A stretch of DNA of 64,000 nt from Chitinophaga ginsengisegetis. GTDB lineage: Bacteria; Bacteroidota; Bacteroidia; Chitinophagales; Chitinophagaceae. The stretch is from positions 434,001 through 498,000 of the forward strand of contig NZ_FUZZ01000002.1 in NCBI RefSeq assembly GCF_900168065.1, given 5' to 3'. Numbering within the stretch: position 1 is the first letter of the stretch; every line of letters starts with the position of its first letter. A program made the translations under genes and the position numbers. The notes under the pieces were generated by a model. The model saw nothing but the letters and a program-made list of their open reading frames with translations, was not told the DNA's origin and did no database searches. Shown piece by piece: positions 24,284-32,660 of this stretch.

Positions 24284-26575
24284 ATGCTTACCAACATTCC
24301 AGGCTATCCGAGAATAGGTAGCCAGCGGGAGCTGAAAAAAGCCTGCGAAAATTACTGGGCCGGAAAAATTTCCCTGGAGCGTCTTGAGCTAACGTCAAGG
24401 CAGCTACGAAAAGAGAACTGGAACGGGTTACAGGAAACCGGTATTGACCTGATTCCCTCCAACGATTTTTCCTGGTACGACCAGGTACTGGATATGTGCA
24501 TGACCCTGGGCGTAATTCCTTCGCGTTTCAAAGCATTGCAGCAAACATTCGCCAACCCGGGTTGCCCGGAGCTGTATTTCGCTATGGCAAGGGGTTACCA
24601 GAAAAATAACTTCGATATCACTGCCCTGGAAATGACCAAATGGTTTGATACCAATTACCATTACCTGGTACCTGAATTTGAATCCGTTCAGCAATATACC
24701 CTGCACCAGCCTAAGTGTGTGGAAGAATTCAAAGAAGCACTTAGTCATGGTATCACCACCAAACCCGTACTCATCGGGCCTGTTACCTTTATTTTATGTG
24801 GAAAAATTAAGGGAGATGACCTTACGCACACCCAGCTGCTGGAAAAACTGCTGCCCGTTTATATCGAATTGTTAAGATCCCTTCAACAGGCGGGCGCCAC
24901 ATGGATCCAGCTGGATGAACCTTTCCTGGTGACCGACCTGGACCCCGCCACCAGAGACCTTTACCACGCCGCATACACCGCCATAAGCCAGGCATTGCCT
25001 GCGCTCAGCATATTACTGACCACTTATTTCGGTGCGCTGGAAGACAATACCACCCTGGCTTTGCAGCTGCCGGTGCAGGCGGTGCATATCGACCTGGTAA
25101 GGGCTCCGGAGCAACTGGATGCCGTACTGGCGGCTCTCCCGGCAGATAAATGGTTATCGCTCGGCGTAGTGGACGGTCGCAATATCTGGAAAAATGATTA
25201 CGCAGCTTCCGTGGCGCTGATTGAGAAAGCGATACAGCAAATCGGTGAAGAACGTGTACTGCTGGGCACTTCCTGCTCCCTCCTGCATGTTCCCTACAAC
25301 CTGGAAGATGAAACCGCGCTGGACCCGGAAGTAAAACAATGGATGGCTTTTGCCAAGCAGAAAGTAGCCGAAGTGATAGCGCTGAAGCACATCATAGCCG
25401 GCGATACCTCCCTGCTCATTGATAATGAAACAGTGATGAACAGCCGCAAAATATCTTCCCGGATACATCAGCCGGAAGTGAAAGCCCGGCTGGAAAGTGT
25501 TACCACAGCGGATACACAGCGGCACAGCATCTTCCCGCACCGTCAGAAATTACAGCAATCGGTATTACAACTTCCGCTGTTTCCTACCACCACCATCGGC
25601 TCTTTCCCGCAAACCACGGAAATAAGACAGCTCCGCGCCGATCTTAAAAAAGGGATCATTACGCCGGAAACTTATAACGCGGATATCCGTAACGCTATCA
25701 CGGAAACCATTTACCGGCAGGAAAGCCTCGGGCTGGATGTGCTGGTGCATGGCGAGTTTGAGCGGAACGACATGGTGGAATACTTTGGTGAACAACTGGA
25801 TGGATTTGTATTTACCCAAAATGGCTGGGTACAGAGTTACGGCACCCGGTGTGTAAAACCGCCGGTTATTTTTGGAGATGTACAACGGCCGGAACCCATG
25901 ACCGTTGCCTGGAGCCGTTTTGCACAGTCGCTGACCAGCAAGCCTGTTAAAGGCATGTTGACCGGCCCCATCACCATTCTGCAATGGTCTTTTGTAAGAA
26001 ATGACCAGCCGCGTATGCAAACCGCTATGCAAATTGCACTCGCCATCCGTGATGAAGTAAAAGACCTGGAAGATGCCGGTATTACCATCATACAGGTAGA
26101 TGAGCCGGCGCTCCGCGAAGGGCTGCCACTGCGTAAAGCACAACGCGCTGCCTATCTCAGTGAGGCGGTGAAAGCCTTCCGCCTCGCGGTAAGTACGGTG
26201 GATGATTCCACCCAGATCCACACGCATATGTGCTATGCGGAATTCAATGATATTATAGTGCACATCGCCGCGATGGATGCCGATGTGATTACCATAGAAA
26301 CATCGCGCTCACAGATGGAGTTACTGGAAGCATTTGCAGGATTCAAATATCCGAATGAAACCGGTCCGGGTGTATACGATATCCACTCCCCAAGAGTACC
26401 GGCAATAGCGGAAATGGAGGCATTACTGCATAAGGCGGCTGCCTTACTGCCGCTGCGCAATATTTGGGTAAACCCCGACTGTGGGCTTAAAACGCGGAAA
26501 TGGCCGGAAACAGAAATGGCCTTGCGTAATATGGTTACCGCCGCAAAAAATGTGCGATTGGCGATGAGCAACTAG
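24284..26575 (+). CDS. metE: Cobalamin-independent methionine synthase
   Basis: About 763 residues. It transfers a methyl group from methyltetrahydropteroyl-triglutamate to homocysteine, in the cytoplasm. Features: N-terminal GYPRIGSQRELKKACENYW, VDGRNIWKNDY, then the catalytic half beginning LPLFPTTTIGSFPQT. The zinc ligands are in THMCYAEFNDI and NPDCGLKTRKW. The frame is open to 24248, but the ATG at 24284 (MLTNIPGYPRIG) matches the family start. A TAGGTTTG element at 24252-24259 would give a leader of about 20 bases. A weak ATAGG...CCTAT hairpin overlaps that leader. I see no cobalamin or SAM riboswitch. Confidence 0.95.
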   Translation: MLTNIPGYPRIGSQRELKKACENYWAGKISLERLELTSRQLRKENWNGLQETGIDLIPSNDFSWYDQVLDMCMTLGVIPSRFKALQQTFANPGCPELYFAMARGYQKNNFDITALEMTKWFDTNYHYLVPEFESVQQYTLHQPKCVEEFKEALSHGITTKPVLIGPVTFILCGKIKGDDLTHTQLLEKLLPVYIELLRSLQQAGATWIQLDEPFLVTDLDPATRDLYHAAYTAISQALPALSILLTTYFGALEDNTTLALQLPVQAVHIDLVRAPEQLDAVLAALPADKWLSLGVVDGRNIWKNDYAASVALIEKAIQQIGEERVLLGTSCSLLHVPYNLEDETALDPEVKQWMAFAKQKVAEVIALKHIIAGDTSLLIDNETVMNSRKISSRIHQPEVKARLESVTTADTQRHSIFPHRQKLQQSVLQLPLFPTTTIGSFPQTTEIRQLRADLKKGIITPETYNADIRNAITETIYRQESLGLDVLVHGEFERNDMVEYFGEQLDGFVFTQNGWVQSYGTRCVKPPVIFGDVQRPEPMTVAWSRFAQSLTSKPVKGMLTGPITILQWSFVRNDQPRMQTAMQIALAIRDEVKDLEDAGITIIQVDEPALREGLPLRKAQRAAYLSEAVKAFRLAVSTVDDSTQIHTHMCYAEFNDIIVHIAAMDADVITIETSRSQMELLEAFAGFKYPNETGPGVYDIHSPRVPAIAEMEALLHKAAALLPLRNIWVNPDCGLKTRKWPETEMALRNMVTAAKNVRLAMSN

Positions 26576-26587
26576 TGCCGGGCTTTT

Positions 26588-26624
26588 AGTAAATGCAGCG
26601 AAAATCATCCGCGCTGCATTTACT
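26588..26624 (+). terminator. Hairpin after metE
   Basis: Perfect 13-base stem (AGTAAATGCAGCG, 26588-26600, with 26612-26624), loop 11 bases. A partial third copy of the arm follows (GAATGCAGC). There is no T run, so the role in termination is likely but not certain. Confidence 0.5.
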
Positions 26625-26655
26625 GAATGCAGCCTAAAATCCGTAATTTTAGGAC

Positions 26656-26850
26656 ATGGCATGTCATGAAACCGTAACCTGTCCGCGGTGCGAACGCACC
26701 TTTGAATGCCGCGTAGGCACCATTCTACGCTGTCAGTGCCAGGATGTGGTGTTAACCGAAGAAGAGCGTTATTTTATCCAGCAAAATTATAGTGGTTGTC
26801 TTTGCGCAGATTGTTTGCGCGATATGAAAGCGATGTATCAGCAGACATAA
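26656..26850 (+). CDS. Cysteine-rich CWC family protein
   Basis: A 64-residue protein with nine cysteines, beginning MACHETVTCPRCERTFEC. Further paired positions are RCQCQD and CLCADCLRDM. This is the pattern of the cysteine-rich CWC family, thought to bind zinc. No function is established. It lies 80 bases after metE with a 7-base inverted repeat (CTAAAAT/ATTTTAG) directly before the start. Confidence 0.75.
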   Translation: MACHETVTCPRCERTFECRVGTILRCQCQDVVLTEEERYFIQQNYSGCLCADCLRDMKAMYQQT

Positions 26851-26851
26851 A

Positions 26852-26903
26852 AAATTTACGGATGCAAGGGTAGTTTTATCAACCAGTTCCTGCATCCGTA
26901 AAT
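26852..26903 (-). terminator. Terminator of the FKBP gene
   Basis: Perfect 13-base stem ATTTACGGATGCA (26854-26866 with 26891-26903) and a 24-base loop. On the minus strand the arm runs directly into a T-rich tract. It lies between the convergent CWC and FKBP genes. Confidence 0.65.
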
Positions 26904-26921
26904 CAAAAAAATACCTGAATA

Positions 26922-27350
26922 TTATACGATTTCAACCAGTTCGAGGTCAAATACCAGGTCTTCGCCAGCCAGCGCGTGGTTAGCATCCAGGGTAATAAAC
27001 TCGTCGCCGATAGCTGCTACTTTTACCTGGAAAACCTGTCCCTGAGGGTTGCTCATCTGCAATTCCATACCTACTTCAGGATTCAGATCAGCCGGGATAT
27101 TTTCTTTTGGAAAATCCATGATCATTTCATCACTTTTGGGACCATATGCCTGATCAACAGGGATATGAATGGTTTTCTTGTCGCCAACTTTCATGTCCAG
27201 CACACCATTCTCAAAACCTTTGATAACCATACCGGCACCTACCTTGAATTCGAGCGGAGCTCTACCTTCGGAAGAATCAAAAGTAGTTCCGTTCGTTAAA
27301 CGGCCGTGGTAATGCACCTTCACTGTATCCCCGTTTTTAACAGTTTGCAT
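26922..27350 (-). CDS. FKBP-type peptidyl-prolyl cis-trans isomerase, SlyD-like
   Basis: About 142 residues from the chosen ATG (MQTVKNGDTVKVHYHG). FKBP core: TTFDSSEGRAPLEFKVGAGMVIKGFENGVLDMKVGDKK, then an inserted flap (about residues 65-120: IPVDQAYGPKSDEMIMDFPKENIP) as in SlyD, and a return to the core with ANHALAGEDLVFDLELVEI. The His/Cys-rich metal-binding tail of E. coli SlyD is missing. It catalyses proline isomerisation and acts as a folding helper. The longer frame to 27413 adds unlikely sequence. Confidence 0.9.
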   Translation of the reverse strand: MQTVKNGDTVKVHYHGRLTNGTTFDSSEGRAPLEFKVGAGMVIKGFENGVLDMKVGDKKTIHIPVDQAYGPKSDEMIMDFPKENIPADLNPEVGMELQMSNPQGQVFQVKVAAIGDEFITLDANHALAGEDLVFDLELVEIV

Positions 27351-27454
27351 AAAAATTAATTGTTTAGTGTTAATAATTACGCGCAAGATACAAAAAGCAG
27401 CCATAATCCGCACTTTTTGATACAGTCAATAAAGCTTTGCATTATCTTAACGGT

Positions 27455-28621
27455 ATGAACCGTATTCTCCTTCTTTGCGTCCTCCTGGCAGGGTGCATTT
27501 ATGAAACCTCCGCACAATATGCGGAACATGTATTGCCAGGCGCCACACAAACGGCGCGTTACCTTCCACTGCTGAAAAACAAGCGGGTAGCCATGATGGT
27601 GAATCAAACCGCCACCATCGATAATACGCACCTGGTAGACTCCCTGTTAAAACTGAATATAAAAATACAGAAGATCTTCAGCCCTGAGCACGGCTTCCGC
27701 GGCAATGCTGGTCATGGTGAAAAAGTAGCCAACAGCGTTGATTCTGCTACCGGTATTCCCATTGTATCGCTCTACGGGCAACACCGTAAAGCTACTGCAG
27801 CCGATCTGGAAGATGTGGACATCCTGCTGTTCGACATCCAGGATGTAGGCACCCGCTTTTTTACTTACATCTCTTCCCTGCAGGAGCTGATGGAGTCCGC
27901 AGCAGAAAATAAAAAAACGCTCGTAATACTGGACCGTCCTAATCCTAATGGCGACTATGTAGACGGTCCCATTCTCGATACCACTTACCGTTCCTTTATA
28001 GGCATGCAACCCATCCCCGTGGTACATGGCATGACCGTTGGCGAATATGCCCGGATGCTGAATGGAGAACACATGCTCCGCAAAGGCGTACACTGCGATA
28101 TTAAAGTGATTCCCTGCGAAAATTATGACCACAAAACATTTTACCGCGTACCCATCAAGCCGTCGCCCAACCTGCCCAATATGGCGGCTATCAACCTCTA
28201 TGCCTCCCTCTGCTTTTTTGAAGGCACCGCACTTAGCCTGGGACGTGGTACTGACAAGCCTTTCCAGGTATATGGCTCACCGGCTTTTCCTAAAAAGGGT
28301 TATTCATTTACGCCCCGCGCCAGCGCCACTAATCCAACACCGGTGCTGAAAGACCAGCTCTGCTACGGCTTTGACCTGAGCGATGCCCCGGAAGCTACTC
28401 CCCACGCAGGCCGTAAAATTGAACTGAAATGGCTGCTGAATGCATATCGCATGTTCCCGGATAAATCTAAATTCTTCATTCCCTTCTTCAGCAAACTGGC
28501 CGGTAACACCATACTGCAACAGCAGATCGTGAAAGGTATGTCTGAAGCAGAGATCCGCAAAAGCTGGGAACCCGGACTGGCGAAGTTTAAGATAATACGG
28601 GCCAAATACCTGTTATACTAA
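27455..28621 (+). CDS. DUF1343/NamZ family exo-beta-N-acetylmuramidase
   Basis: About 388 residues. The N-terminus has LLAGC, a likely lipobox (Cys12 region), followed by SAQ, so it is either a lipoprotein or a cleaved secreted protein. The DUF1343 family (now glycoside hydrolase GH171, NamZ in Bacillus) removes terminal N-acetylmuramic acid from peptidoglycan fragments. Family motifs are VAMMVNQTA, IFSPEHGFRGNAGHGEKV, LFDIQDVGTRFFTYISSL, ILDRPNPNGDYVDGPI, GMTVGEYARMLNGE and SLGRGTDKPFQVYGSP. The start at 27455 is preferred over 27437. It may recycle cell wall sugars in the periplasm. Confidence 0.88.
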   Translation: MNRILLLCVLLAGCIYETSAQYAEHVLPGATQTARYLPLLKNKRVAMMVNQTATIDNTHLVDSLLKLNIKIQKIFSPEHGFRGNAGHGEKVANSVDSATGIPIVSLYGQHRKATAADLEDVDILLFDIQDVGTRFFTYISSLQELMESAAENKKTLVILDRPNPNGDYVDGPILDTTYRSFIGMQPIPVVHGMTVGEYARMLNGEHMLRKGVHCDIKVIPCENYDHKTFYRVPIKPSPNLPNMAAINLYASLCFFEGTALSLGRGTDKPFQVYGSPAFPKKGYSFTPRASATNPTPVLKDQLCYGFDLSDAPEATPHAGRKIELKWLLNAYRMFPDKSKFFIPFFSKLAGNTILQQQIVKGMSEAEIRKSWEPGLAKFKIIRAKYLLY

Positions 28622-28677
28622 AAAGCAAAGGGGATGGCTTTCCGTCTTCCCCATCGCTAAAATCCGCGAAAGGTCGT

Positions 28678-28685
28678 TATTTTTG
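28678..28685 (+). promoter_or_regulatory. -7 element of fmt
   Basis: TATTTTTG matches TAnnTTTG and lies 7 bases before the fmt ATG at 28692. This excludes the upstream in-frame TTG at 28683 as start. Confidence 0.4.
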
Positions 28686-28691
28686 CATCCT

Positions 28692-29618
28692 ATGAGTAAA
28701 GAGCTTCGCATTGTTTTTATGGGTACTCCTGATTTTGCAGTGGCATCCCTTGATATATTAGTACAGAACGGATTTAATGTAGTGGGTGTGATCACAGCAC
28801 CGGATAAGCCCGCCGGTCGTGGTTTACAGCTGCAGGAGAGTGCAGTAAAACAATATGCAGTGAGTAAAGGACTCACTGTTTTGCAACCGGAAAAACTGAA
28901 AAATCCTGATTTCATTGCTGCCCTAAAAGAGCTGAAAGCCGACCTTCAGGTAGTAGTGGCTTTCCGCATGTTACCTGAAATAGTATGGAATATGCCTCCC
29001 GAAGGCACCATCAATGTACATGCTTCGCTGCTGCCCAATTACCGTGGCGCAGCACCCATTAACTGGGCTATTATCAACGGCGAAAAAGAGTCCGGCGTTA
29101 CCACCTTCAAACTACAGCATGAAATAGATACCGGCGACATCCTGTTCAGCGATAAAGTAGCTATCCGCGACGATGAAACCGCCGGTGAACTGCACGATGC
29201 CCTGATGCAAACAGGCGCCCGCTTACTGCTTAAAACTGTACAGGCTATTGCCACAGGCAACGTACAGGAAACGCCACAGGCCAATATCCCTGCAGCGGAA
29301 ATAAAACATGCGCCAAAAATTTTCAAGGAAACCTGCCAGATCAACTGGAACCAACCGTTGGACAGCATTTACAACCTGGTACGCGGGCTTAGCCCCTACC
29401 CTGCTGCGTGGACTACTTTCCAGGGAAAAACACTGAAAATATACAAAGCCCGTAAGGAACATACCACACCGGCAAAAGCACCGGGCGATTTTGATACCGA
29501 TCAAAAAAGCTATATCAAAATAGCAGCACCGGACGGTTATCTTTACCTGGATGAAATCCAGCTGGAAGGCAAGAAGAAAATGGATGTGGAAGCGTTTCTG
29601 CGGGGGTATCGCTTTTAG
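28692..29618 (+). CDS. fmt: Methionyl-tRNA formyltransferase
   Basis: About 308 residues. It formylates initiator Met-tRNA using 10-formyl-THF. The formyltransferase domain has RIVFMGTPDFAVASLDIL, APDKPAGRG, VVVAFRMLPEIVWN, the NVHASLLPNYRGAAPINWAIINGEKESGVTTF block with catalytic Asn/His, and DTGDIL. A C-terminal OB-like domain follows (LDSIYNLVRGLSPYPAAWTTF). The ATG at 28692 (MSKELRIV) is chosen. The palindromic repeat copy A lies directly downstream. Confidence 0.94.
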   Translation: MSKELRIVFMGTPDFAVASLDILVQNGFNVVGVITAPDKPAGRGLQLQESAVKQYAVSKGLTVLQPEKLKNPDFIAALKELKADLQVVVAFRMLPEIVWNMPPEGTINVHASLLPNYRGAAPINWAIINGEKESGVTTFKLQHEIDTGDILFSDKVAIRDDETAGELHDALMQTGARLLLKTVQAIATGNVQETPQANIPAAEIKHAPKIFKETCQINWNQPLDSIYNLVRGLSPYPAAWTTFQGKTLKIYKARKEHTTPAKAPGDFDTDQKSYIKIAAPDGYLYLDEIQLEGKKKMDVEAFLRGYRF

Positions 29619-29627
29619 GCCGGGGAG

Positions 29628-29811
29628 ATCGCCTTCGGCGATGGAAATTGTCCTGGAGCAGGATTACGCTGATTATACTGATTTATTGGATTTGATCATA
29701 TTTGATTTTAAAGATTAAGGGAGATAAAAGTGTGTATCCACTTCTATCTCCCTTAATCATTTATAAAAATCCAATAAATCAGTATAATCAGCGTAATCCT
29801 GCTCTAAGACA
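29628..29811. repeat. Nested palindromic repeat element, copy A
   Basis: A small hairpin ATCGCC-TTC-GGCGAT (29628-29642) is followed by a large palindrome. The outer arms are 44 bases each (29649-29692 and 29768-29811) with two mismatches. An inner hairpin pairs 29713-29732 with 29739-29758 (20 bases, one mismatch). The outer arm core GGATTACGCTGATTATACTG is shared base for base with copy B at 32470-32660, and the inner arm GATTAAGGGAGAT is nearly shared. It fills the convergent gap between fmt and the LysM gene. It encodes no protein. It may be a MITE or REP-like dispersed element, and in place it may act as a bidirectional terminator. Confidence 0.85.
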
Positions 29812-29820
29812 ACATCCGCG

Positions 29821-30792
29821 TTAATCCTCGTAACTCAGCTCGCAGTAAAACTTGGTTTCATTGCTGCCGAGTGCCTGCATCGCACTGTCGCTCAGTTTGA
29901 TGATGAGGCCAGCATTGGCTTTCATCTGCGGGATTACGTCCAGTACTTTTGCGTATACGGCTTTGCCATTCAGGGGATTGGTTACCTTGATGATGGTGCC
30001 ACGTGGTGCGGTGTTGTGCAGCGCGTAATATTTACCTACAGCATTGCTCTTGAACCAGGTGCCGGGGCCTTTTTCAGAAGTCGTTTTTTTGCCGCCGTTG
30101 GTTTGCTGCTCATACAACTGTTCAAAATCGGTGCTGCTGCTAACAGGAGCGGATTTAACCGGCGTGGGGGCAGGAGTAACCGTTTCTGTTGTTTCTGCTG
30201 CAGGGCGGGCTTCCGGTTCTTTTTCTTTCTTAGGCGTTTCCTTTACTGCCGGAGGCGGTGGTGGCGGAGATAAAGTAACCACTGGTTCTGCTGCCGGGGT
30301 AGCTTTTTCCTTTACTTTTTCAGGACGGGGGGCAGCTTCAGCAGCGGCGCCACCAGCTTTCATAAAGCCCACAATCAGGTAGCTGTCTTTTTTCAGTCCA
30401 TCTCCGGAAAAACTATTCCACTGACGGATATTATCCAGCGGTACTTTGTTATAGTTCACACTCACACGGTATAAAGTTTCCTTATCGGATACTTTATGAT
30501 ATACCGGTTTGCCGGAGGCATCTGCTTTCTGTGAAAAGTTGGCAGCAGTGAGAGGAATATGCAGCTTATGACCCAGTTGTAATCCCTGTTCCATATTCAC
30601 TTTATTGGCGGCCGCAATTTCTTTTGGCGGTAAGCCATAAGCACGGCTGAGACTATAAAAATTTTCTCCTTTTTTAACAACATGGGATATGTAGAGAGCG
30701 GGGGAAGTACCTTGTACCTCCAGCGTGTCCTGCGCTTGCGCCGCTACTGCACTAAAACCAAACAAGACGATTGAAAGAATCGATTTTATCAT
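29821..30792 (-). CDS. LysM and RlpA-like (DPBB) cell wall protein
   Basis: A 323-residue exported protein. A signal peptide (to VAAQAQ) is followed by two LysM repeats: about 34-80 (HVVKKGENFYSLSRAYGLPPKEIAAANK) and about 95-145 (YHKVSDKETLYRVSVNYNKVPLDNIRQWN). A Pro/Glu/Lys-rich linker spans about 155-220. The C-terminus (about 245-320) resembles an RlpA-like double-psi beta-barrel: GTWFKSNAVGKYYALHNTAPRGTIIKVTNP and VYAKVLDVIPQ. LysM binds peptidoglycan; RlpA-type domains can cleave denuded glycan, but the catalytic residues cannot be confirmed by eye. A candidate -7 (TAATTTTG at 30873-30880, minus) lies about 80 bases upstream of the start. Confidence 0.82.
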   Translation of the reverse strand: MIKSILSIVLFGFSAVAAQAQDTLEVQGTSPALYISHVVKKGENFYSLSRAYGLPPKEIAAANKVNMEQGLQLGHKLHIPLTAANFSQKADASGKPVYHKVSDKETLYRVSVNYNKVPLDNIRQWNSFSGDGLKKDSYLIVGFMKAGGAAAEAAPRPEKVKEKATPAAEPVVTLSPPPPPPAVKETPKKEKEPEARPAAETTETVTPAPTPVKSAPVSSSTDFEQLYEQQTNGGKKTTSEKGPGTWFKSNAVGKYYALHNTAPRGTIIKVTNPLNGKAVYAKVLDVIPQMKANAGLIIKLSDSAMQALGSNETKFYCELSYED

Positions 30793-30872
30793 ACTAACTC
30801 TGTTTATGATGCAGCAGAATATCTTAAATTTTATCTGCTATTTCGGGCAACGAATATATGCGTTAAAATTGA

Positions 30873-30880
30873 CAAAATTA
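30873..30880 (-). promoter_or_regulatory. Candidate -7 element of the LysM gene
   Basis: CAAAATTA on the plus strand reads TAATTTTG on the minus strand, about 80 bases before the LysM ATG. The rest of the 209-base gap to the RsmF-like stop shows nothing else recognisable. Confidence 0.35.
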
Positions 30881-31001
30881 TTTAATAAACCAAACGGAGA
30901 AAATCCCTTTTTGTTGTGGCTGCCGTTATAAAACGGCGCCCCCGTTGGCACTGTATTTCAAAGTTAGTATCATTCCCGGATAAATAGCAGTCGTTTATTC
31001 T

Positions 31002-32405
31002 TTACAATCCTGTAATCTCTTTCAGGATGCGCAGCTCTTTCGGATAGTAGTTGTTCATGCGGTTGGGTAATATTTTTGCCCAGCCGAGGTTCATGTCCTC
31101 ATATCTTACCAGCGCCCAGCCCCGCACCCGTGTGCTCATTCCCGGATCTTCCTTGCGCAGGTATTGCAATGCCTGCCGCAAATCCAAGGAAACCACCGGC
31201 AGCTCATCGGATACTAATGTGCTGGCTGCCAGCTGATGATCGGGGATCAGTTCTTTCGCGCTGGGATGTCCTGCTTTTACACCCGCCTTGCGAATATACA
31301 ATTGTTGCCGCAACAATGGTATTTCTGCCGCCACGGAAGGTGGCAAAATCAATACTTCTTCCTGGTGCATGAAATACTGGTAATCGTCAGGCATGTTTAT
31401 CCAGGGGGTAATTACCTCCTGCTGACGGGCAGTGAGTGCAGTTGATTTATGTTGCTTCGGCTTACGCGGGGTTTCGCTGCTGCGCTTACGGAAAGCTGCT
31501 ATAAAAAATCCTTCTCCCTTCAGCCTGTCGGGGTAAAACCGGTAACCGGTACAATTTCGTTTGTGCGTTACCGTTGCAACAATATTCCATTCGGGGTTCA
31601 GTGTAACCGGGATATTCTCCAGTTCAAAATGATCGGCCAGCCAATCCAGGATTGCTTCATCTTCTTCTGCAGAAAAAGAGCAGGTGGAATAAATAACAAC
31701 ACCGCCTTCTTTTACCGATGGCAGCACATCTGCCATAATCCTTTGCTGCCGCTGGCTGCAGAGCGTTACATTCTCCGGCGACCATTCCTCCACCAGCTCC
31801 GGATCGCGGCGGAATAAACCGGAGCCGGAACAAGGTGCATCCACAACCGCCAGATCAAAGTAACCAGGCAGCCTTGAAAAATCACGCGGATCATTATTGC
31901 TCACCACTACGTTTGCAGCGCCCCATTTTGTGAGGTTGTCTGTCAGCAGCGCGGCCCGTGGCTTGATCACCTCGTTGGCTACCAGCAGGCTATCCCGGCT
32001 GATCAGGGATTGCAGCAAAGTGGATTTGCCTCCCGGAGAAGCACAAAGGTCCAATACCTTCAATGGTTGTGTAAGATCCACCGTTGCACGTACCATCTGT
32101 TCCAGGAACATAGAGGAAGCCTCCTGCACATAGTAGGCGCCCGCATGAAAATAAGGATCAAATGTAAAGGAGGGCCGCTCCGGTAAATAATACCCATCCC
32201 TGCTCCAGGGAACCGGGGTGGCGCCGGTGGCCGACAGGGATTGCAGCACAGCGGCCGTTCGTTCCGGCGTTTTTATTTTATTGGGATTCAATCGCAGTGA
32301 AGTAATTTTTTCGGCGGCGGCATGCACCTGCTCAAAAGTTTCCCGGTTATAACCCGGAAGTCCCGCTAACGAATCTAGTAGCGCTGCTGGTAATTGACTG
32401 GACAA
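31002..32405 (-). CDS. RsmB/RsmF-type rRNA (cytosine-5)-methyltransferase
   Basis: A 467-residue SAM-dependent RNA methyltransferase of the NOL1/NOP2/sun family with an RsmF-like C-terminal extension. Motifs: KVLDLCASPGGKSTLLQSL, DFSRLPGYFDLAVVDAPCSGSGLFRRDPE and VIYSTCSFSAEEDEAIL. The two cysteines in PCSGSG and TCSFS are the release and catalytic Cys of m5C enzymes. The C-terminal part (about 330-467) includes WALVRYEDMNLGWAKILPNRMNNYYPKELRI, typical of the PUA-like tail of RsmF. The start is a TTG at 32405: no ATG is available upstream, the next internal Met is near residue 98, and TAAATTTG (32422-32429, minus) fits a -7 just before it. Confidence 0.88.
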   Translation of the reverse strand: MSSQLPAALLDSLAGLPGYNRETFEQVHAAAEKITSLRLNPNKIKTPERTAAVLQSLSATGATPVPWSRDGYYLPERPSFTFDPYFHAGAYYVQEASSMFLEQMVRATVDLTQPLKVLDLCASPGGKSTLLQSLISRDSLLVANEVIKPRAALLTDNLTKWGAANVVVSNNDPRDFSRLPGYFDLAVVDAPCSGSGLFRRDPELVEEWSPENVTLCSQRQQRIMADVLPSVKEGGVVIYSTCSFSAEEDEAILDWLADHFELENIPVTLNPEWNIVATVTHKRNCTGYRFYPDRLKGEGFFIAAFRKRSSETPRKPKQHKSTALTARQQEVITPWINMPDDYQYFMHQEEVLILPPSVAAEIPLLRQQLYIRKAGVKAGHPSAKELIPDHQLAASTLVSDELPVVSLDLRQALQYLRKEDPGMSTRVRGWALVRYEDMNLGWAKILPNRMNNYYPKELRILKEITGL

Positions 32406-32421
32406 AGGAATTTTTTTTCCG

Positions 32422-32429
32422 CAAATTTA
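32422..32429 (-). promoter_or_regulatory. -7 element of the RsmF-like gene
   Basis: CAAATTTA reads TAAATTTG on the minus strand and lies 16 bases before the TTG start, giving a very short leader. Confidence 0.4.
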
Positions 32430-32453
32430 GCAAAAAATGTTTTATGCGGGAAT

Positions 32454-32660
32454 ATCGCCTCCGGCGATTGCGGATTTTGTCTTGGTGCAGGATTACGCTG
32501 ATTATACTGATTTTTCCTTTTGGATTTTTACTTAGATTTTTTAAAAAGATTAAAGGAGAGATGGGCGAATAAACTCGCTAATATCTCCCTTAATCATTTA
32601 TAAAATCCAAAAGGAAAAATCAGTATAATCAGCGTAATCCTGCACCAAGACAAAATCCGC
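32454..32660. repeat. Nested palindromic repeat element, copy B
   Basis: Begins with the hairpin ATCGCC-TCC-GGCGAT (32454-32468). The outer arms are 59 bases each and perfectly complementary (32470-32528 with 32602-32660). The inner part holds an imperfect hairpin with the GATTAAAGGAGAGAT and ATCTCCCTTAATC arms. The right arm ends on the base before the pntB stop codon. It shares core arm, inner arm and flanking mini-hairpin with copy A at 29628-29811. It lies between pntB and the RsmF-like gene on the same strand. Confidence 0.88.

Noticed and set aside
25565..26263. A 232-codon antisense frame within metE
   Set aside because: MetE covers the region with conserved zinc-site motifs; the antisense frame is a shadow.
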